Shown: positions 20,093 through 31,053 of the stretch, piece by piece
Layout: every line of letters begins with the position of its first letter
Numbering within the stretch: the stretch's first letter is position 1
Source: Bacteroidales bacterium
GTDB taxonomy: Bacteria > Bacteroidota > Bacteroidia > Bacteroidales > PUMT01
Direction: 5' to 3'
DNA: 47,708 bases
Assembly (NCBI GenBank): GCA_007134675.1
Contig: SLKJ01000086.1
Coordinates: 1-47,708, forward strand
The notes under the pieces: generated by a model
Seen by the model: only the letters and a program-made list of their open reading frames with translations
Database searches by the model: none
What the model was told of the DNA's origin: nothing
Program-made: the position numbers and the translations under genes

Positions 20093-20647
20093 CTAAACAC
20101 TTGCAGATTTACCGGCCTTCTTCCTTAGTTGCTCGCCTACAAACTTAATTCCTTTACCCTTGTATGGTTCAGGTTTCCTGAAAGACCTGATCTTCGCCGC
20201 TACCTGTCCTAAAAGCTGCTTGTCAATACTTTTCAGGGTGATGACGGGATTGCTTCGCCTTTCTGTTTTGGCCTCCACTTCAACTTCTTTGGGTATCTCA
20301 AAAAAGATGTCGTGCGAAAAGCCAACACTAAGTTCCAGCAGTTGTCCCTTAGCTTCAGCCCGGAATCCGACACCAACAAGCTCCTGCTTAATTTCATAGC
20401 CATTGGATACACCTTCCACCATATTGTAAATGAGAGAACGGTATAAACCATGCATGGATTTGGTCTTATTGTCTTCCGAAGACCTGTTCAAAGTAACCTG
20501 GTTATCTTCAATTTTAACTTTAATACGAGGGTCAACCTGCTGAGAAAGCTCACCCAGGGGCCCCTTAACAGTTACCAGGTTACCGGTTTTAATCGACACA
20601 TTAACTTTTTCAGGCAATTCTATGGGTGCATATCCTATTCTTGACAT
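20093..20647 (-). CDS. rplF: 50S ribosomal protein L6
   Basis: Large-subunit protein near the sarcin-ricin loop, made of two repeated alpha/beta domains. The 184 residues start MSRIGYAPIELPEKVNVSIK, with VTVKGPLGELSQQV, and end with the family signature region EPYKGKGIKFVGEQLRKKAG. It lies 16 nt after rpsH. Confidence 0.97.
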   Translation of the reverse strand: MSRIGYAPIELPEKVNVSIKTGNLVTVKGPLGELSQQVDPRIKVKIEDNQVTLNRSSEDNKTKSMHGLYRSLIYNMVEGVSNGYEIKQELVGVGFRAEAKGQLLELSVGFSHDIFFEIPKEVEVEAKTERRSNPVITLKSIDKQLLGQVAAKIRSFRKPEPYKGKGIKFVGEQLRKKAGKSASV

Positions 20648-20663
20648 TGATCAATTCCTCCAA

Positions 20664-21059
20664 TTAATATACATAACACAATACTTCACCTCCAATGCTC
20701 TTCTTCCTGGCCTCCTTGTCAGACATAACTCCCTGAGAAGTTGATAAAATGGCAATACCCAGTCCGTTCAGCACTCGTGGCAGGTCATCCTTCCCCTTAT
20801 ACTGTCGAAGTCCGGGACGGCTGACCCTGCGAAGGGATTTTATGGCCGGCTGCTTTGATTCGGGATGGTATTTGAGGGCAATCTTAATTATTCCCTGGAC
20901 CCCGTCATCTTCAAATTTATAGTTCAGAACATAACCCTTTTCATAAAGAATCCTGGTAATATCTTTTTTTACGTTTGAAGCAGGAATCTCAACAATCTTA
21001 TGCTTAGCCATCATGGCGTTTCTCAGCCGTGTAAGATAATCTGCTATCGGATCTGTCAT
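20664..21059 (-). CDS. rpsH: 30S ribosomal protein S8
   Basis: Primary 16S rRNA-binding protein and, in E. coli, translational repressor of the spc operon. The 131 residues show [20 protein letters not shown] at the N-terminus and [20 protein letters not shown] with EVLCYVY at the C-terminus. No S8-like operator hairpin was recognised at the rplE start. Confidence 0.97.
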   Translation of the reverse strand: MTDPIADYLTRLRNAMMAKHKIVEIPASNVKKDITRILYEKGYVLNYKFEDDGVQGIIKIALKYHPESKQPAIKSLRRVSRPGLRQYKGKDDLPRVLNGLGIAILSTSQGVMSDKEARKKSIGGEVLCYVY

Positions 21060-21083
21060 CTTTTATTCGTTTTTAAATATTAA

Positions 21084-21353
21084 CTACCAACTTGCTTTTT
21101 TTATTCCGGGGATAAGCCCTTTGGAGGCCATTTCCCTGAATGTGATCCGGCTGACTCCGAATTGACGCATATAACCTTTTGGTCGCCCTGTAAGTTTACA
21201 GCGGTTGTGCAGACGGATCGGATTACTGTTACGGGGCAAAAGGCTTAACCCAACATAATCTCCTTCAGCTTTAAGCTTTGCCCGTTTATCAGCATAGCGG
21301 TCGACCAGTTTCTGCCGTCGTATCTCACGGGCTTTCATTGACTCTTTTGCCAT
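21084..21353 (-). CDS. rpsN: 30S ribosomal protein S14, zinc-free form
   Basis: Head protein of the 30S subunit. The 89 residues match the long C-minus type: the zinc-binding CxxC pairs of the short form are absent, and the conserved [20 protein letters not shown] and C-terminal [11 protein letters not shown] are present. It lies between rplE (2-nt gap) and rpsH. With L36 it points to zinc-sparing ribosomal proteins being the only copies in this operon. Confidence 0.96.
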   Translation of the reverse strand: MAKESMKAREIRRQKLVDRYADKRAKLKAEGDYVGLSLLPRNSNPIRLHNRCKLTGRPKGYMRQFGVSRITFREMASKGLIPGIKKASW

Positions 21354-21355
21354 GA

Positions 21356-21913
21356 TTAATTCTTTTTAACGTTTTTAAATGGTATTCCAAACTCCCTGAG
21401 AAGAGCAAATCCCTCCTCATCAGTGCGAGCAGTTGTAACAAAACTGATTTCCAGCCCCAGTATTTTATTGATCTTATCAATATCTATTTCCGGGAAGATG
21501 ATCTGTTCAGTTATACCAAGGGTATAGTTTCCCCTGCCGTCAAATTTTGAGTTTACCCCGCGAAAATCCCTTATCCTGGGTAAGGCTGCTGCAACAAGCC
21601 GTTCAAGAAATTCATACATCCTGTCCCTTCGCAATGTGACACGTACACCGATTGGCATATCTCGCCTTAGCTTGAAGTTGGAAATATCCTTTCTTGAAAC
21701 TGTTTGAACAGCTTTCTGACCTGCTATTAGAGTAAGTTCCGCCTGAGCCGTCTCAATCAGCTTCTTGTCCGCAACAGCATCACCAACTCCCTGGTTGATG
21801 ACTATCTTCTGTAACCTGGGAACCTGCATCACTGTTTTGTAATTAAACTCCTTCTTGAGAGCAGGCACAATTTCCCTGTAATATCTTTCCTTAAGTGAAG
21901 GCCTGTAGTCCAT
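21356..21913 (-). CDS. rplE: 50S ribosomal protein L5
   Basis: 5S rRNA-binding protein of the central protuberance that bridges to S13. The 185 residues include [40 protein letters not shown] and [20 protein letters not shown]. Its ATG overlaps the rplX stop codon by one base (TAATG on the minus strand), so the two are translationally coupled. Confidence 0.97.
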   Translation of the reverse strand: MDYRPSLKERYYREIVPALKKEFNYKTVMQVPRLQKIVINQGVGDAVADKKLIETAQAELTLIAGQKAVQTVSRKDISNFKLRRDMPIGVRVTLRRDRMYEFLERLVAAALPRIRDFRGVNSKFDGRGNYTLGITEQIIFPEIDIDKINKILGLEISFVTTARTDEEGFALLREFGIPFKNVKKN

Positions 21914-22236
21914 TACTTGATTTCCTCCCCTGTTTTTTTAGAATAACGTACCAACTTATTATTTTCATTCAACCTTCTGCCGATCCGGGTAGGATTTCCG
22001 GTTGCGGGGTCCACCAGCATAAGGTTTGTAATATTTACCGGAGCTTCCTTCTTGATTATTCCTCCCTGAGTATGCTTGGCATTGGGCTTTGTATGTCGTG
22101 ATACCATATTCACACCTTCAACTATGGCTTTCCCATCCTTGGTGAGGACATCAAGTACCCGCCCTTGCTGTCCTTTTGATTCGCCTGATATCACATAAAC
22201 CGTATCGCCCTTTTTAATATGGTATTTTCTGCCCAT
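21913..22236 (-). CDS. rplX: 50S ribosomal protein L24
   Basis: Assembly initiator of the 50S subunit located at the exit tunnel. The 107 residues have the KOW motif at the N-terminus ([20 protein letters not shown]) and [20 protein letters not shown]. It lies 19 nt after rplN, and its stop overlaps the rplE start. Confidence 0.96.
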   Translation of the reverse strand: MGRKYHIKKGDTVYVISGESKGQQGRVLDVLTKDGKAIVEGVNMVSRHTKPNAKHTQGGIIKKEAPVNITNLMLVDPATGNPTRIGRRLNENNKLVRYSKKTGEEIK

Positions 22237-22255
22237 AAATATTTTATTTTATAAT

Positions 22256-22621
22256 TTATAAAACTTCCGGAGCAAGGGAAACGATCTTCATAAATTTATC
22301 ACGAAGCTCGCGTGGAACAGGCCCAAAAATCCTGGTACCCCTTATTTCACCGACATTGTTCAGAAGAACAACAGCATTATCATCAAAACGTATGTATGAG
22401 CCGTCATTTCTTCGGATTTCCTTTTTGGTGCGGACAATGACAGCCTTGCTGACGGTGCCTTTTTTGATCTCTCCGGATGGTATAGCGCTCTTTACGGTTA
22501 CAACTATTTTATCTCCAACATTGCCATATCTCTTGCCACTACCGCCAAGCACCCTTATGCAAAGGACCTCTTTTGCCCCGGAATTGTCAGCTACACCCAA
22601 TCTGCTTTCTTGTTGTATCAT
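22256..22621 (-). CDS. rplN: 50S ribosomal protein L14
   Basis: Subunit-interface protein that contacts 16S helix 44 and binds the RsfS silencing factor in other bacteria. The 121 residues begin [20 protein letters not shown]; the signature region [20 protein letters not shown] and the end [20 protein letters not shown] are typical. It is 2 nt after rpsQ. Confidence 0.97.
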   Translation of the reverse strand: MIQQESRLGVADNSGAKEVLCIRVLGGSGKRYGNVGDKIVVTVKSAIPSGEIKKGTVSKAVIVRTKKEIRRNDGSYIRFDDNAVVLLNNVGEIRGTRIFGPVPRELRDKFMKIVSLAPEVL

Positions 22622-22623
22622 TG

Positions 22624-22878
22624 TTATTTTGCTCTTTCAATTATTTCTACTAACCTCCAGCATTTATCTTTGCTCAAAGGTCTCGTTTCCATTATTTTAA
22701 CTCTATCACCGATGTTACAGCTATTCTCCTCATCGTGAGCCATCAGTTTGGTTATTTTTTTCACGAACTTCCCGTATATAGGGTGTTTTACCCTGCGATT
22801 CACGGATATGACAATGGATTTATCCATTTTATTGCTGACAACAACACCTACACGTTCTTTTCTTATTTTTCTTTCCAT
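22624..22878 (-). CDS. rpsQ: 30S ribosomal protein S17
   Basis: Primary 16S rRNA-binding OB-fold protein. The 84 residues include [20 protein letters not shown], the [20 protein letters not shown] region and [20 protein letters not shown]. It lies 8 nt after rpmC. Confidence 0.97.
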   Translation of the reverse strand: MERKIRKERVGVVVSNKMDKSIVISVNRRVKHPIYGKFVKKITKLMAHDEENSCNIGDRVKIMETRPLSKDKCWRLVEIIERAK

Positions 22879-22886
22879 TTCAAGAA

Positions 22887-23093
22887 TTAACTTTTCTGTT
22901 TCTCTTTTATCATACGTTGACGTAATTCAGTTTTCAACCTGGCAATAACTCTTTTGGTAGCCGGTATTTTGATCGGATTGTCAAGCGGCGAAACCGTGTG
23001 GTTCATTTTCAGCTTGAGCAGAAGGCTCTTTTCTGTGTCTATCCGTTCCTCAATATCACTGGTGGATAACTCACGTATCTCTTTTATTTTCAT
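22887..23093 (-). CDS. rpmC: 50S ribosomal protein L29
   Basis: Small helical protein at the polypeptide exit site, part of the docking area for trigger factor and SRP. The 68 residues, [20 protein letters not shown] then [19 protein letters not shown], are standard. It lies between rplP (30-nt gap) and rpsQ. Confidence 0.96.
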   Translation of the reverse strand: MKIKEIRELSTSDIEERIDTEKSLLLKLKMNHTVSPLDNPIKIPATKRVIARLKTELRQRMIKEKQKS

Positions 23094-23123
23094 TTCTCTT
23101 AATGTATATTACCACTGTTAATA

Positions 23124-23552
23124 TCAATTGGATTTATGGATAAAGTCCCGACGCACAATGAATTTTGTGGTAATCGGCAGTTTCTGGGCTGCAAGTCTCA
23201 ATGCCTCTCTGGCCACCTCAATCGGCACACCTTCAGCTTCAATAATGATCCTTCCCGGATTTACCGGTGCTACAAAGGCCTCAGGTGCACCTTTACCCTT
23301 TCCCATACGTACCTCAGCAGGTTTCTTTGTTATAGGCTTATCAGGGAATATGCGAATCCAAATCTGTCCTTCTCTTTTCATATGGCGGGTCACTGCCTGT
23401 CTGGCAGCCTCAATCTGTCTGCCCGTAATCCAGGATTCCTCCAGTGCTTTTATGCCGAAAGACCCAAAAGCAAGCTGGTTTCCACGCTGGGCATTGCCCT
23501 TCATTCTTCCTTTTTGCTGCCTTCTGAACTTTGTTTTTTTTGGCTGTAACAT
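23124..23552 (-). CDS. rplP: 50S ribosomal protein L16
   Basis: Protein near the peptidyl-transferase centre and A-site tRNA elbow. The 142 residues include [60 protein letters not shown] and GKGAPE, all conserved. It lies 24 nt after rpsC. Confidence 0.97.
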   Translation of the reverse strand: MLQPKKTKFRRQQKGRMKGNAQRGNQLAFGSFGIKALEESWITGRQIEAARQAVTRHMKREGQIWIRIFPDKPITKKPAEVRMGKGKGAPEAFVAPVNPGRIIIEAEGVPIEVAREALRLAAQKLPITTKFIVRRDFIHKSN

Positions 23553-23576
23553 TATTACAATAATCTTATTATTAAA

Positions 23577-24293
23577 CTATTTTCTTCTTCTCCTGAATCC
23601 TCCACGTTCCTTCTGTTTATCTCCTGCAGCGGGACCGGTTGCACCCATGTTGGGTGAGAGATCACGCTTCCCGAAAACTTCACCGTTGCATATCCAAACC
23701 TTGATACCTATCAAACCTACTTTAGTGAGCGCTTCAGCTAACGCGTAATCAATATTTGCCCTGAGAGTGTGCAGTGGTGTACGTCCCTCTTTGTACATTT
23801 CTGATCTGGCCATCTCCGCACCACCAAGTCTGCCGTTTATCTGCACTTTTATCCCCTCCGCTCCCATACGCATGGTAGAAGCAATTGCCATTTTAATGGC
23901 CCTTCTGTAAGATATCTTACCCTCTATCTGTCGTGCGAGGTTGTTGGCTACAATTGTAGCATCCAACTCGGGGCGCTTTACCTCGAAAATATTTATCTGA
24001 ACATCCTTTTGTGTTATCTTTTTAAGTTCCTCCTTCAGTTTATCGACTTCCTGTCCGCCTTTACCAATTATTATGCCGGGACGGGCGGTATTCACAGTAA
24101 CTGTTATCAGCTTGAGCGTTCGCTCAATAATAATTTTTGAAATGCTGGCTTTTGCCAGCCGGGCATTAAGGTACTCCCTGATTTTCTGATCCTCAACCAG
24201 TTTTCCTGAATAATCGTTACCACCATACCAGTTGGAGTCCCACCCCCTTATTATGCCTAATCTATTACTTATCGGATTAACTTTCTGTCCCAT
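23577..24293 (-). CDS. rpsC: 30S ribosomal protein S3
   Basis: MRNA-entry protein of the 30S head. The 238 residues begin [23 protein letters not shown] type 2 domain carries [20 protein letters not shown], and the C-terminal domain has [21 protein letters not shown] short Arg-rich tail ([10 protein letters not shown]) ends the protein. It lies 6 nt after rplV. Confidence 0.97.
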   Translation of the reverse strand: MGQKVNPISNRLGIIRGWDSNWYGGNDYSGKLVEDQKIREYLNARLAKASISKIIIERTLKLITVTVNTARPGIIIGKGGQEVDKLKEELKKITQKDVQINIFEVKRPELDATIVANNLARQIEGKISYRRAIKMAIASTMRMGAEGIKVQINGRLGGAEMARSEMYKEGRTPLHTLRANIDYALAEALTKVGLIGIKVWICNGEVFGKRDLSPNMGATGPAAGDKQKERGGFRRRRK

Positions 24294-24299
24294 TGACTA

Positions 24300-24716
24300 T
24301 TATTTTGTGTTTGTTTCTGTCTGTTCTGCTTTGTCCAGCACAAGGGTAATATGATTGGATCGTTTTCTGATTCGATGAGCTCTTCCCTGAGGTGCCGGTC
24401 TTAATCTTTTAAGAGTTCTTGCCTGATCAACAAATACCTCCTTTACCACCAGGCTGGTATCCTCAATACGTACACCTTCGTTCTTGTTCTGCCAGTTGGA
24501 AATGGCCGACAGCAGCAACTTTTCCATTCTGCGTGATGCTTCCTTTGAACTGAATTTCAGAGTATCAAGCGCTTTATTGACCTCTTCTCCCCTGACCATA
24601 TCAGCAACCAGCCTCATCTTTCTCGGAGAAGTCGGACAATTACGCAGAACTGCAAAGTATTTGCTTTTCTTTTCCTCTTTTAACTTCTGAGCACGTTGTT
24701 GTTTTCTGGATCCCAT
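24300..24716 (-). CDS. rplV: 50S ribosomal protein L22
   Basis: Protein lining the exit tunnel through its beta-hairpin. I place the start at the second Met (24716, [10 protein letters not shown]) because Bacteroidota L22 proteins begin MG-RK; the ORF track start at 24725 adds only MSE. The core is conserved: [36 protein letters not shown] and the hairpin [20 protein letters not shown]. It lies between rpsS and rpsC. Confidence 0.94.
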   Translation of the reverse strand: MGSRKQQRAQKLKEEKKSKYFAVLRNCPTSPRKMRLVADMVRGEEVNKALDTLKFSSKEASRRMEKLLLSAISNWQNKNEGVRIEDTSLVVKEVFVDQARTLKRLRPAPQGRAHRIRKRSNHITLVLDKAEQTETNTK

Positions 24717-24752
24717 TTCTGACAATTATGTAATTTATTTGTTAAATCCTAT

Positions 24753-25019
24753 CTATCTTTTCTTTCCTCCATGACCACGAAACATCCGTGTCGGAGAAAA
24801 CTCACCAAGTTTGTGTCCTACCATATTCTCTGTTACATACACAGGAATAAACTTATTCCCGTTATGAACTGCAATTGTATGTCCGACGAAATCAGGAGAT
24901 ATCATCGAACGGCGCGACCAGGTCTTTATAACGGTTTTTTTCCCTGAACGGTTCATATCAGAAACCCGTTTTTCAAGTTTAAAGTCAATAAAGGGACCTT
25001 TTTTAAGTGAGCGACTCAT
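24753..25019 (-). CDS. rpsS: 30S ribosomal protein S19
   Basis: Head protein that works with S13 and contacts 23S rRNA bridges. The 88 residues have the typical [20 protein letters not shown] start, [20 protein letters not shown] and the end [18 protein letters not shown]. It lies 25 nt after rplB. Confidence 0.97.
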   Translation of the reverse strand: MSRSLKKGPFIDFKLEKRVSDMNRSGKKTVIKTWSRRSMISPDFVGHTIAVHNGNKFIPVYVTENMVGHKLGEFSPTRMFRGHGGKKR

Positions 25020-25044
25020 AAAAATCGTTTATTTATTAGATTTA

Positions 25045-25866
25045 CTATTTCCTTTTTTCTACAATATACCTGTTTGAAGCTTTCTTCTTTGATCGTGTCT
25101 TATAACCCTTGGCCGGTAAACCTTTTCGAGAACGCGGATGGCCACCCGACGCCCGGCCTTCACCACCACCCATCGGATGGTCAACAGGATTCATAACGAC
25201 ACCTCTTACCCTTGGCCTGCGTCCCAGCCATCGGTTTCTGCCCGCCTTTCCTGAACGCTCAAGAGCGTTATCCGGATTTGATACACTACCTATTGTAGCA
25301 CGGCATGTAACAAGTATCATTCTCATCTCACCAGAAGGAAGCTTTATTGTGGCATACTTCCCTTCGCGTGAAGTCAGCTGTGCGTAAGACCCTGCACTTC
25401 TCGCCATTGCAGCACCACGCCCGGGCTGCAGTTCGATATTATGAATAACCGTGCCAAGAGGAATATCTGATAGGAAAAGTGTATTTCCTATTTCAGGAGC
25501 AACATCTTTACCTGAAATGATTGTTTGCCCGATTTTCAGCCCGGACGGTGCAACTATATATCTTTTCTCTCCATCGGAATAGACAACAAGTGCAATTCTT
25601 GCAGATCGGTTGGGATCATATTCTATGGTTTTTACCACCGCAGGTATACCATCCTTATTCCTTTTGAAGTCGATTACCCGGTACCGGCGTTTATGTCCCC
25701 CGCCAAGATACCTCATTGTCATCTTACCGGTATTGTTCCGTCCACCTGATTTCTTCATGGGGGCAAGAAGTGACTTTTCAGGCTTGTCAGTTGTAATATA
25801 CTCAAAAGTCGACTTTATCTTATGTCTCTGCCCGGGAGTTACCGGATTTAATTTACGTACTGGCAT
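25045..25866 (-). CDS. rplB: 50S ribosomal protein L2
   Basis: Primary 23S rRNA-binding protein needed for subunit joining and peptidyl-transferase activity. The 273 residues include [20 protein letters not shown], the [20 protein letters not shown] block with the conserved His, and [20 protein letters not shown]. It lies between rplW (31-nt gap) and rpsS. Confidence 0.97.
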   Translation of the reverse strand: MPVRKLNPVTPGQRHKIKSTFEYITTDKPEKSLLAPMKKSGGRNNTGKMTMRYLGGGHKRRYRVIDFKRNKDGIPAVVKTIEYDPNRSARIALVVYSDGEKRYIVAPSGLKIGQTIISGKDVAPEIGNTLFLSDIPLGTVIHNIELQPGRGAAMARSAGSYAQLTSREGKYATIKLPSGEMRMILVTCRATIGSVSNPDNALERSGKAGRNRWLGRRPRVRGVVMNPVDHPMGGGEGRASGGHPRSRKGLPAKGYKTRSKKKASNRYIVEKRK

Positions 25867-25897
25867 TTTAAATATAGCTAAAATGTATATGTATGTG

Positions 25898-26188
25898 TTA
25901 TATATTACTGTAAAAATCTATATTATCGCCGTCGGCTAGAGTCACAATGGCCTTTTTGAAAGAGGATGTTTTACCCTTGATAATGCCTGTTTTGGTATAT
26001 CTGGATTTTGCTTTTCCACCATAATTAATAGTATTAACAGCATCAACCCTGACATCATACATCTCCTCAATTGCCTTCTTTATTTCTATCTTGTTGGCAC
26101 GCTTATCAACAATAAAACCATACCGGTTCAGCTTTTCTCCAAGACCGGTCATTTTTTCAGTAATAATTGGTTTTTTCAAAATATCCAT
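25898..26188 (-). CDS. rplW: 50S ribosomal protein L23
   Basis: Exit-site protein that docks trigger factor and the signal-recognition particle. The 96 residues include [40 protein letters not shown] and [11 protein letters not shown]. It lies 14 nt after rplD. Confidence 0.96.
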   Translation of the reverse strand: MDILKKPIITEKMTGLGEKLNRYGFIVDKRANKIEIKKAIEEMYDVRVDAVNTINYGGKAKSRYTKTGIIKGKTSSFKKAIVTLADGDNIDFYSNI

Positions 26189-26202
26189 GACAATTAATAT
26201 TT

Positions 26203-26832
26203 CTAGTTGCTTAACATATTGTCTAAAACGTAAACCGAACTCTCGGCAAGCAATAAAACTGACGCATTCAAAACATCATATGTTGTTAAATCAGAGACTT
26301 GTACAACTTTTACGTCCTGTAAATTGCGGGAGGACAAATATATGTTTTTATTATGTTCGTTTAAAACCAGAAGAGACTTTTTCCCCTTTATTTTTAAATT
26401 ATTGATAAAAGCAATGTAATCCTTTGTCTTCGGTGATTCCATGTTAAAATCCTCGACGACCATTATATTATCGGACTTTGCCTTGTACGAAAGGGCCGAT
26501 TTTCTGGCAAGCTTCTTGACCTTTTTATTGAGTTTAAAGCTGTAGTCTCGTGGACGGGGGCCGAAGGTACGTCCTCCACCCCTGAATATCGGGCTTTTGA
26601 TATCTCCGGCACGTGCGGTGCCTGTACCTTTCTGCCTCTTGATTTTCCTGGTACTTCCTGCAACCTCAGAGCGCTCCCTGGTCTCATGGGTTCCCTGGCG
26701 CTTATTGGCAAGATGCTGTTTGACGTCAAGATATATTGCATGATCATTGGGATCAATACCGAAAACCTTTTCATTAAGGCTAACGTTCTTGCCTGTCTCT
26801 TCGCCCTTGATGTTGTATACCGCTAATTCCAT
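26203..26832 (-). CDS. rplD: 50S ribosomal protein L4
   Basis: Tunnel protein and, in E. coli, autogenous repressor of the S10 operon. The 209 residues have the conserved tunnel loop [40 protein letters not shown], and the C-terminal Rossmann-like part ([20 protein letters not shown]). It starts 1 nt after the rplC stop, indicating tight coupling. No L4-type leader was recognised upstream of rpsJ, which follows fusA directly. Confidence 0.97.
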   Translation of the reverse strand: MELAVYNIKGEETGKNVSLNEKVFGIDPNDHAIYLDVKQHLANKRQGTHETRERSEVAGSTRKIKRQKGTGTARAGDIKSPIFRGGGRTFGPRPRDYSFKLNKKVKKLARKSALSYKAKSDNIMVVEDFNMESPKTKDYIAFINNLKIKGKKSLLVLNEHNKNIYLSSRNLQDVKVVQVSDLTTYDVLNASVLLLAESSVYVLDNMLSN

Positions 26833-26833
26833 T

Positions 26834-27451
26834 TTATTGCTGAATAATTAGATATGAACCTTTTGCTCCGGGAACAGACCCCTTCACAAGTAACATATTG
26901 TTTTCAGAAATGATCTTTACTACCTTTAAAGAGATCATCATTACATTTTCGCCCCCCATTCTTCCTGCCATTCTCATGCCCTTGAAAACCCTGGACGGAT
27001 ATGATGAACTCCCGATTGAACCAGGTGCACGCATACGGTTATGCTGCCCGTGTGATGCCTGACCCACGCCGGCAAAACCATGTCTCTTCACAACACCCTG
27101 AAAACCCTTGCCTTTTGACACGCCGGTAATATCAAGCCAGACGTCATCCTTTAGAAGATCAACAGTTATCACATCACCTAACTTTACTTCCCTTGTAAAA
27201 TTATGGAATTCATGAAGTTTCCTTTTCGGGGTGGTCTTTGCTTTTCTGAAGTGACCAAGCATAGGTTTATTGCAGGATTTTTCACTCTTTTCATCAAAAG
27301 CCAGTTGTACAGCTTGATATCCATCCTTTTCCCTGGTTTTTACCTGGGTTACCACACATGGGCCGGCATGAATGACCGTGCAGGGAATATACTTTCCATC
27401 CTCGCCAAAAACTGAGGTCATCCCTATCTTTTTTCCAATTAATCCGGACAT
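26834..27451 (-). CDS. rplC: 50S ribosomal protein L3
   Basis: Early 50S assembly protein whose loop approaches the peptidyl-transferase centre. The 205 residues include [40 protein letters not shown] and [20 protein letters not shown]. Where E. coli has GSIGQ, with the Gln methylated by PrmB, this protein reads GSIGS, so that modification site appears absent. It lies 21 nt after rpsJ. Confidence 0.97.
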   Translation of the reverse strand: MSGLIGKKIGMTSVFGEDGKYIPCTVIHAGPCVVTQVKTREKDGYQAVQLAFDEKSEKSCNKPMLGHFRKAKTTPKRKLHEFHNFTREVKLGDVITVDLLKDDVWLDITGVSKGKGFQGVVKRHGFAGVGQASHGQHNRMRAPGSIGSSSYPSRVFKGMRMAGRMGGENVMMISLKVVKIISENNMLLVKGSVPGAKGSYLIIQQ

Positions 27452-27472
27452 TATATTTCTTTTTACTGTAAT

Positions 27473-27778
27473 TTACACTTTTATTTCAACCTCAACACCG
27501 CTTGGTAACTCCAGTTTCATAAGCGCATCAATCGTTTTTGGTGTTGAGCTGTAAATATCAAGCAGGCGTTTATATGAACTTAGTTCAAATTGTTCCCTTG
27601 CCTTCTTGTTTACAAATGGTGACCGCAAAACTGTAAAGATCCTCTTGTGGGTAGGCAATGGAATTGGCCCGCTTACAACTGCACCGGTCGACTTTACTGT
27701 TTTGACGATCTTCTCGGTAGATTTATCAACCAGGTTATGATCGTAAGATTTTAATTTTATTCGTATTTTCTGACTCAT
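27473..27778 (-). CDS. rpsJ: 30S ribosomal protein S10
   Basis: 30S head protein; in E. coli it also serves as NusE in antitermination. The 101 residues include [40 protein letters not shown] and [20 protein letters not shown]. It follows fusA by only 13 nt, with no tuf gene and no visible promoter between, so the str and S10 operons are fused. Confidence 0.97.
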   Translation of the reverse strand: MSQKIRIKLKSYDHNLVDKSTEKIVKTVKSTGAVVSGPIPLPTHKRIFTVLRSPFVNKKAREQFELSSYKRLLDIYSSTPKTIDALMKLELPSGVEVEIKV

Positions 27779-27791
27779 CGTGATATATTAA

Positions 27792-29912
27792 TTATGCTGA
27801 TTCTTTTTGGCCTGTTGAACTATCGAGTAACTTCCTGGCAATATCATCACTGACCCTCTCATAATGTGAAAATTCCATTGTAGAGGTGGCTCTGCCCGAA
27901 GTGAGAGTGCGCAATACAGTAACATATCCAAACTGCTCAGCCAGCGGCACCCTTGCACGTATGAGCCTGGCCCCGGCCTTACCTTCCATTTTTTCTACAT
28001 GCCCCCTTCTTTTGTTAAAATCTGATATGACATCACCCATATATTCTTCAGGGGTAATAACTTCAACTTTCATTATGGGTTCAAGTAAAACAGGTTTGGT
28101 TTTTGGCAGAGCATGTCTGAAGGCCTGTTTGGCTGCAATCTCAAATGAAAGGCTGTCCGAATCCACACTGTGAAACGAACCGTCAAGCAGAACAACCTTA
28201 AGGTTTTCAAGTGGAAATCCCGCAAGCACACCATTTTGCATTGCTTCTGCGAATCCTTTCTGCACCGAAGGAATATATTCTTTGGGTATATTGCCTCCTT
28301 TTATCTCATCTACAAACTGCAGTCCCCTGTATCCCTCATCTGCGGGGGAAATTCTGACTACGATATCAGCGAATTTCCCTCTTCCACCGGATTGCTTCCT
28401 GAACAACTCCCTGTGCTCCACAGAAGCAGTAACAGCCTCCTTATATGCTACCTGAGGGGCTCCCTGGCTGCATTCAACCTTAAATTCCCGTTTTAGCCGG
28501 TCAACAAGAATTTCAAGGTGTAGTTCGCCCATACCGTTTATCAGGGTCTGTCCGGACTGCTCATCATATTTTACCCTGAAAGTAGGATCCTCTTCAGACA
28601 ATTTGTTAAGGGCAATACCAAGCTTGTCCAGATCATTTTGTGTTTTAGGTTCTATGGCAATACCAATAACCGGTTCCGGAAATGATATTGACTCAAGCAG
28701 AATAGGCTTCTTTTCATCACATAATGTATCGCCTGTCCTGAGGTTTTTGAAACCAACTGCTGCACAAATATCACCTGCCCCAATAAAATTCTTTGGATTC
28801 TGCTTGTTTGCGTGCATCTGGTAAAGCCTGGTAACTCTCTCTTTCTTACCTGTACGTACATTCAGCACATTACTCCCCGCCTCGATTTTTCCACTGTAGA
28901 CCCTTAAAAAAGCCAATCTGCCTACAAATGGATCAGTTGCAATCTTAAAAGCAAGGGCCGCCAATGGTTCAGATGCCTCCGGTTTTCTTTCAACGGTTTC
29001 ATCATTCCGGGGATTAATCCCTTTTACGCTATCAATATCAACAGGAGAAGGCAAAAACGCAACAACCGCATCCAGCAGACGCTGGATACCTTTGTTTTTA
29101 AATGCTGCCCCGCACATGACAGGAACAACACTCATCTGAATTGTGGCTTTTCTTATTGCATTTGATAACTGGTCGTTGGTAATTGAGTCGGGATCGTCAA
29201 GATATCTTTCAAGGATTGAATCATCGGCATCAGCCACTGACTCAATAAGCTTTCCTCTCCATTCCCGTGCCTCTTCAACAAGGTCAGCCGGTATGTCCTG
29301 ACGTTCGTAGGTCACACCCTGCTGGCCTTCATGCCATATCATTGCCTGCATGTCAACAAGATCGACTACACCTCTGAATGTTTCTTCACGGCCGATAGGA
29401 ATCTGAAGGGGAACCGGGTTTGCCCCGAGCTTTTCATGTATCTGCGAGATAACTGAAAGAAAATCTGCTCCGGAGCGATCCATTTTGTTTACAAAACCTA
29501 TACGGGGAACCCTGTACCTGTCCGCCTGCCTCCATACGGTTTCTGATTGCGGTTCAACTCCTCCAACAGCACAAAAAACTGCTACAGCGCCGTCAAGTAC
29601 TCTGAGTGAACGCTCCACCTCTACGGTAAAATCAACATGCCCGGGAGTATCTATTATATTTATCTTATAATCTTCGTTATTATATTTCCAGAAAGTAGTG
29701 GTTGCTGCAGAGGTAATGGTAATACCACGCTCCTGCTCCTGAACCATCCAGTCCATCGTTGCAGCGCCATCATGCACCTCTCCCATGCGGTGAGTGATAC
29801 CGGTATAAAACAGAATTCTCTCTGTTGTTGTAGTCTTACCGGCATCAATATGCGCCATGATACCAATATTCCTCGTATATTTTAAACTCTTGATCATTAG
29901 ACTTTTAACCAA
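27792..29912 (-). CDS. fusA: Translation elongation factor G
   Basis: GTPase that drives ribosomal translocation. The 706 residues carry complete canonical motifs: P-loop [12 protein letters not shown], switch [13 protein letters not shown]3 DTPGHVDF with the catalytic His, and G4 NKMD. Domains II-V follow, including the domain IV segment [15 protein letters not shown]. The ORF begins [20 protein letters not shown]; the second Met at 29897 fits family N-termini equally well. It is the third gene of the str group (rpsL-rpsG-fusA). It contrasts with the paralogue at 31347, whose GTPase motifs are altered. Confidence 0.97.
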   Translation of the reverse strand: MVKSLMIKSLKYTRNIGIMAHIDAGKTTTTERILFYTGITHRMGEVHDGAATMDWMVQEQERGITITSAATTTFWKYNNEDYKINIIDTPGHVDFTVEVERSLRVLDGAVAVFCAVGGVEPQSETVWRQADRYRVPRIGFVNKMDRSGADFLSVISQIHEKLGANPVPLQIPIGREETFRGVVDLVDMQAMIWHEGQQGVTYERQDIPADLVEEAREWRGKLIESVADADDSILERYLDDPDSITNDQLSNAIRKATIQMSVVPVMCGAAFKNKGIQRLLDAVVAFLPSPVDIDSVKGINPRNDETVERKPEASEPLAALAFKIATDPFVGRLAFLRVYSGKIEAGSNVLNVRTGKKERVTRLYQMHANKQNPKNFIGAGDICAAVGFKNLRTGDTLCDEKKPILLESISFPEPVIGIAIEPKTQNDLDKLGIALNKLSEEDPTFRVKYDEQSGQTLINGMGELHLEILVDRLKREFKVECSQGAPQVAYKEAVTASVEHRELFRKQSGGRGKFADIVVRISPADEGYRGLQFVDEIKGGNIPKEYIPSVQKGFAEAMQNGVLAGFPLENLKVVLLDGSFHSVDSDSLSFEIAAKQAFRHALPKTKPVLLEPIMKVEVITPEEYMGDVISDFNKRRGHVEKMEGKAGARLIRARVPLAEQFGYVTVLRTLTSGRATSTMEFSHYERVSDDIARKLLDSSTGQKESA

Positions 29913-29937
29913 CTACTTACTATTTACTTAACTGCAA

Positions 29938-30414
29938 TTAAAACCTGAAATGTGCAAAGGCTTTATTTGCCTCCGCCATCCGGTGCATATCTTCTTTCCT
30001 TTTAAAAGCACCACCTTCCTCATTATATGCGGCAACTATTTCAGCGGCAAGCTTATCAGACATTGTTTTACCTGCACGCTTGCGTGCAAAAAGTATCATA
30101 TTTTTCATACTGATGGAAACTTTCCTCTCTGCACGTACCTCCTGAGGAACCTGGAATGTTGCACCACCAACCCTACGGCTCTTAACCTCAACCATAGGAG
30201 TAATATTTTCCAGGGCCTTCTTCCATATCTCCAAAGGGGTTTTTCCTGTATCTTTTGTTTTTTGCTCAACCAGATTCAGGGCATCGTAAAAAATATTGAA
30301 TGCCAGACTTTTTTTACCCCGAAACATCAGATTATTCACAAAGCGGGTAACCTCAATATCGGTGTACTTAGGATCCGGCAGCAAAATTCTTTTTTTTGGC
30401 TTTGACTTTCTCAT
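29938..30414 (-). CDS. rpsG: 30S ribosomal protein S7
   Basis: Head assembly initiator near the E and P sites. The 158 residues include [39 protein letters not shown] and the C-terminal [20 protein letters not shown]. It lies 27 nt after rpsL and 25 nt before fusA. Confidence 0.97.
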   Translation of the reverse strand: MRKSKPKKRILLPDPKYTDIEVTRFVNNLMFRGKKSLAFNIFYDALNLVEQKTKDTGKTPLEIWKKALENITPMVEVKSRRVGGATFQVPQEVRAERKVSISMKNMILFARKRAGKTMSDKLAAEIVAAYNEEGGAFKRKEDMHRMAEANKAFAHFRF

Positions 30415-30441
30415 TTAAATATGCTTCTGCTTTGTTTGACT

Positions 30442-30822
30442 CTATTTTTTTACCTTAGGTTTTTTTGTTCCGTATTTTGAACGTCTCTGGGTACGGCCAT
30501 CTACACCGGATGTATCAAGCGCACCACGAATAAGATGGTACCTGACACCTGGAAGATCCTTCACCCTTCCACCTCTTATCAGCACAATGGAGTGCTCCTG
30601 GAGATTATGGCCTTCACCTGGGATATAGGTGTTAACTTCCTTCCCATTGGTTAATCTAACCCTTGCTACCTTTCTCATTGCCGAATTGGGCTTCTTTGGT
30701 GTTGTGGTGTAAACGCGAACACATACACCTCTTTTTTGCGGACAAGCGTCCAGCGCACGAGCCTTTTTCTTTTCGGTAAGCCTGGTTCTTCCTTTTCTTA
30801 CTAATTGCTGAATTGTTGGCAT
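30442..30822 (-). CDS. rpsL: 30S ribosomal protein S12
   Basis: Decoding-centre protein and first gene of the ribosomal array. The 126 residues include [20 protein letters not shown], the decoding loop [20 protein letters not shown] and [20 protein letters not shown]. The Lys residues whose mutation gives streptomycin resistance in E. coli are wild type in both loops. A promoter match lies about 45 nt upstream (30868-30875). Confidence 0.97.
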   Translation of the reverse strand: MPTIQQLVRKGRTRLTEKKKARALDACPQKRGVCVRVYTTTPKKPNSAMRKVARVRLTNGKEVNTYIPGEGHNLQEHSIVLIRGGRVKDLPGVRYHLIRGALDTSGVDGRTQRRSKYGTKKPKVKK

Positions 30823-30867
30823 AAAGAACAGTTCTAATGTTTATTACCATTTTATTTTACGGGTGTG

Positions 30868-30899
30868 CAAAGGTATATTTTTTTTTATAAAAACAACAA
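30868..30899 (-). promoter_or_regulatory. Proximal promoter of the str-S10-spc-alpha array
   Basis: Read on the minus strand, 30868-30875 is TACCTTTG, an exact TAnnTTTG element, with TTG trinucleotides 18 and 21 nt upstream (894-896 and 897-899) as candidate -33 boxes. Transcription would start near 30862, about 40 nt before rpsL. Confidence 0.65.
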
Positions 30900-30930
30900 T
30901 TATTCAATAATATTTTACCTTCATCACTCC

Positions 30931-30982
30931 CCGTATAAAGGCTGCAGAGCCCGTTAAAAAGCCGTTTTAAAAGCCGTAAAAG
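30931..30982. repeat. Iterated CCGT-(T/A)-AAAAG motif, four copies
   Basis: The plus strand reads CCGTATAAAG, then after a 10-nt spacer CCGTTAAAAAG, CCGTTTTAAAAG and CCGTAAAAG back to back. These lie 56-107 bp upstream of the proximal -7 box. They could be a protein-binding array or part of a leader RNA; the sequence does not decide between them. Confidence 0.5.
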
Positions 30983-31022
30983 TGCTTAGAACAGCCCCGA
31001 CATATGAAAAATCATCCTGCAG

Positions 31023-31053
31023 GTAATTATATAATTATTATATATATAACTAC
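31023..31053. repeat. AT-rich inverted repeat
   Basis: GTAATTATATA and TATATAACTAC form an 11-bp stem (one G-T pair in RNA) around a 9-nt loop. It lies inside the putative long leader of the ribosomal operon. No T-run typical of a terminator follows on either strand. Confidence 0.5.
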
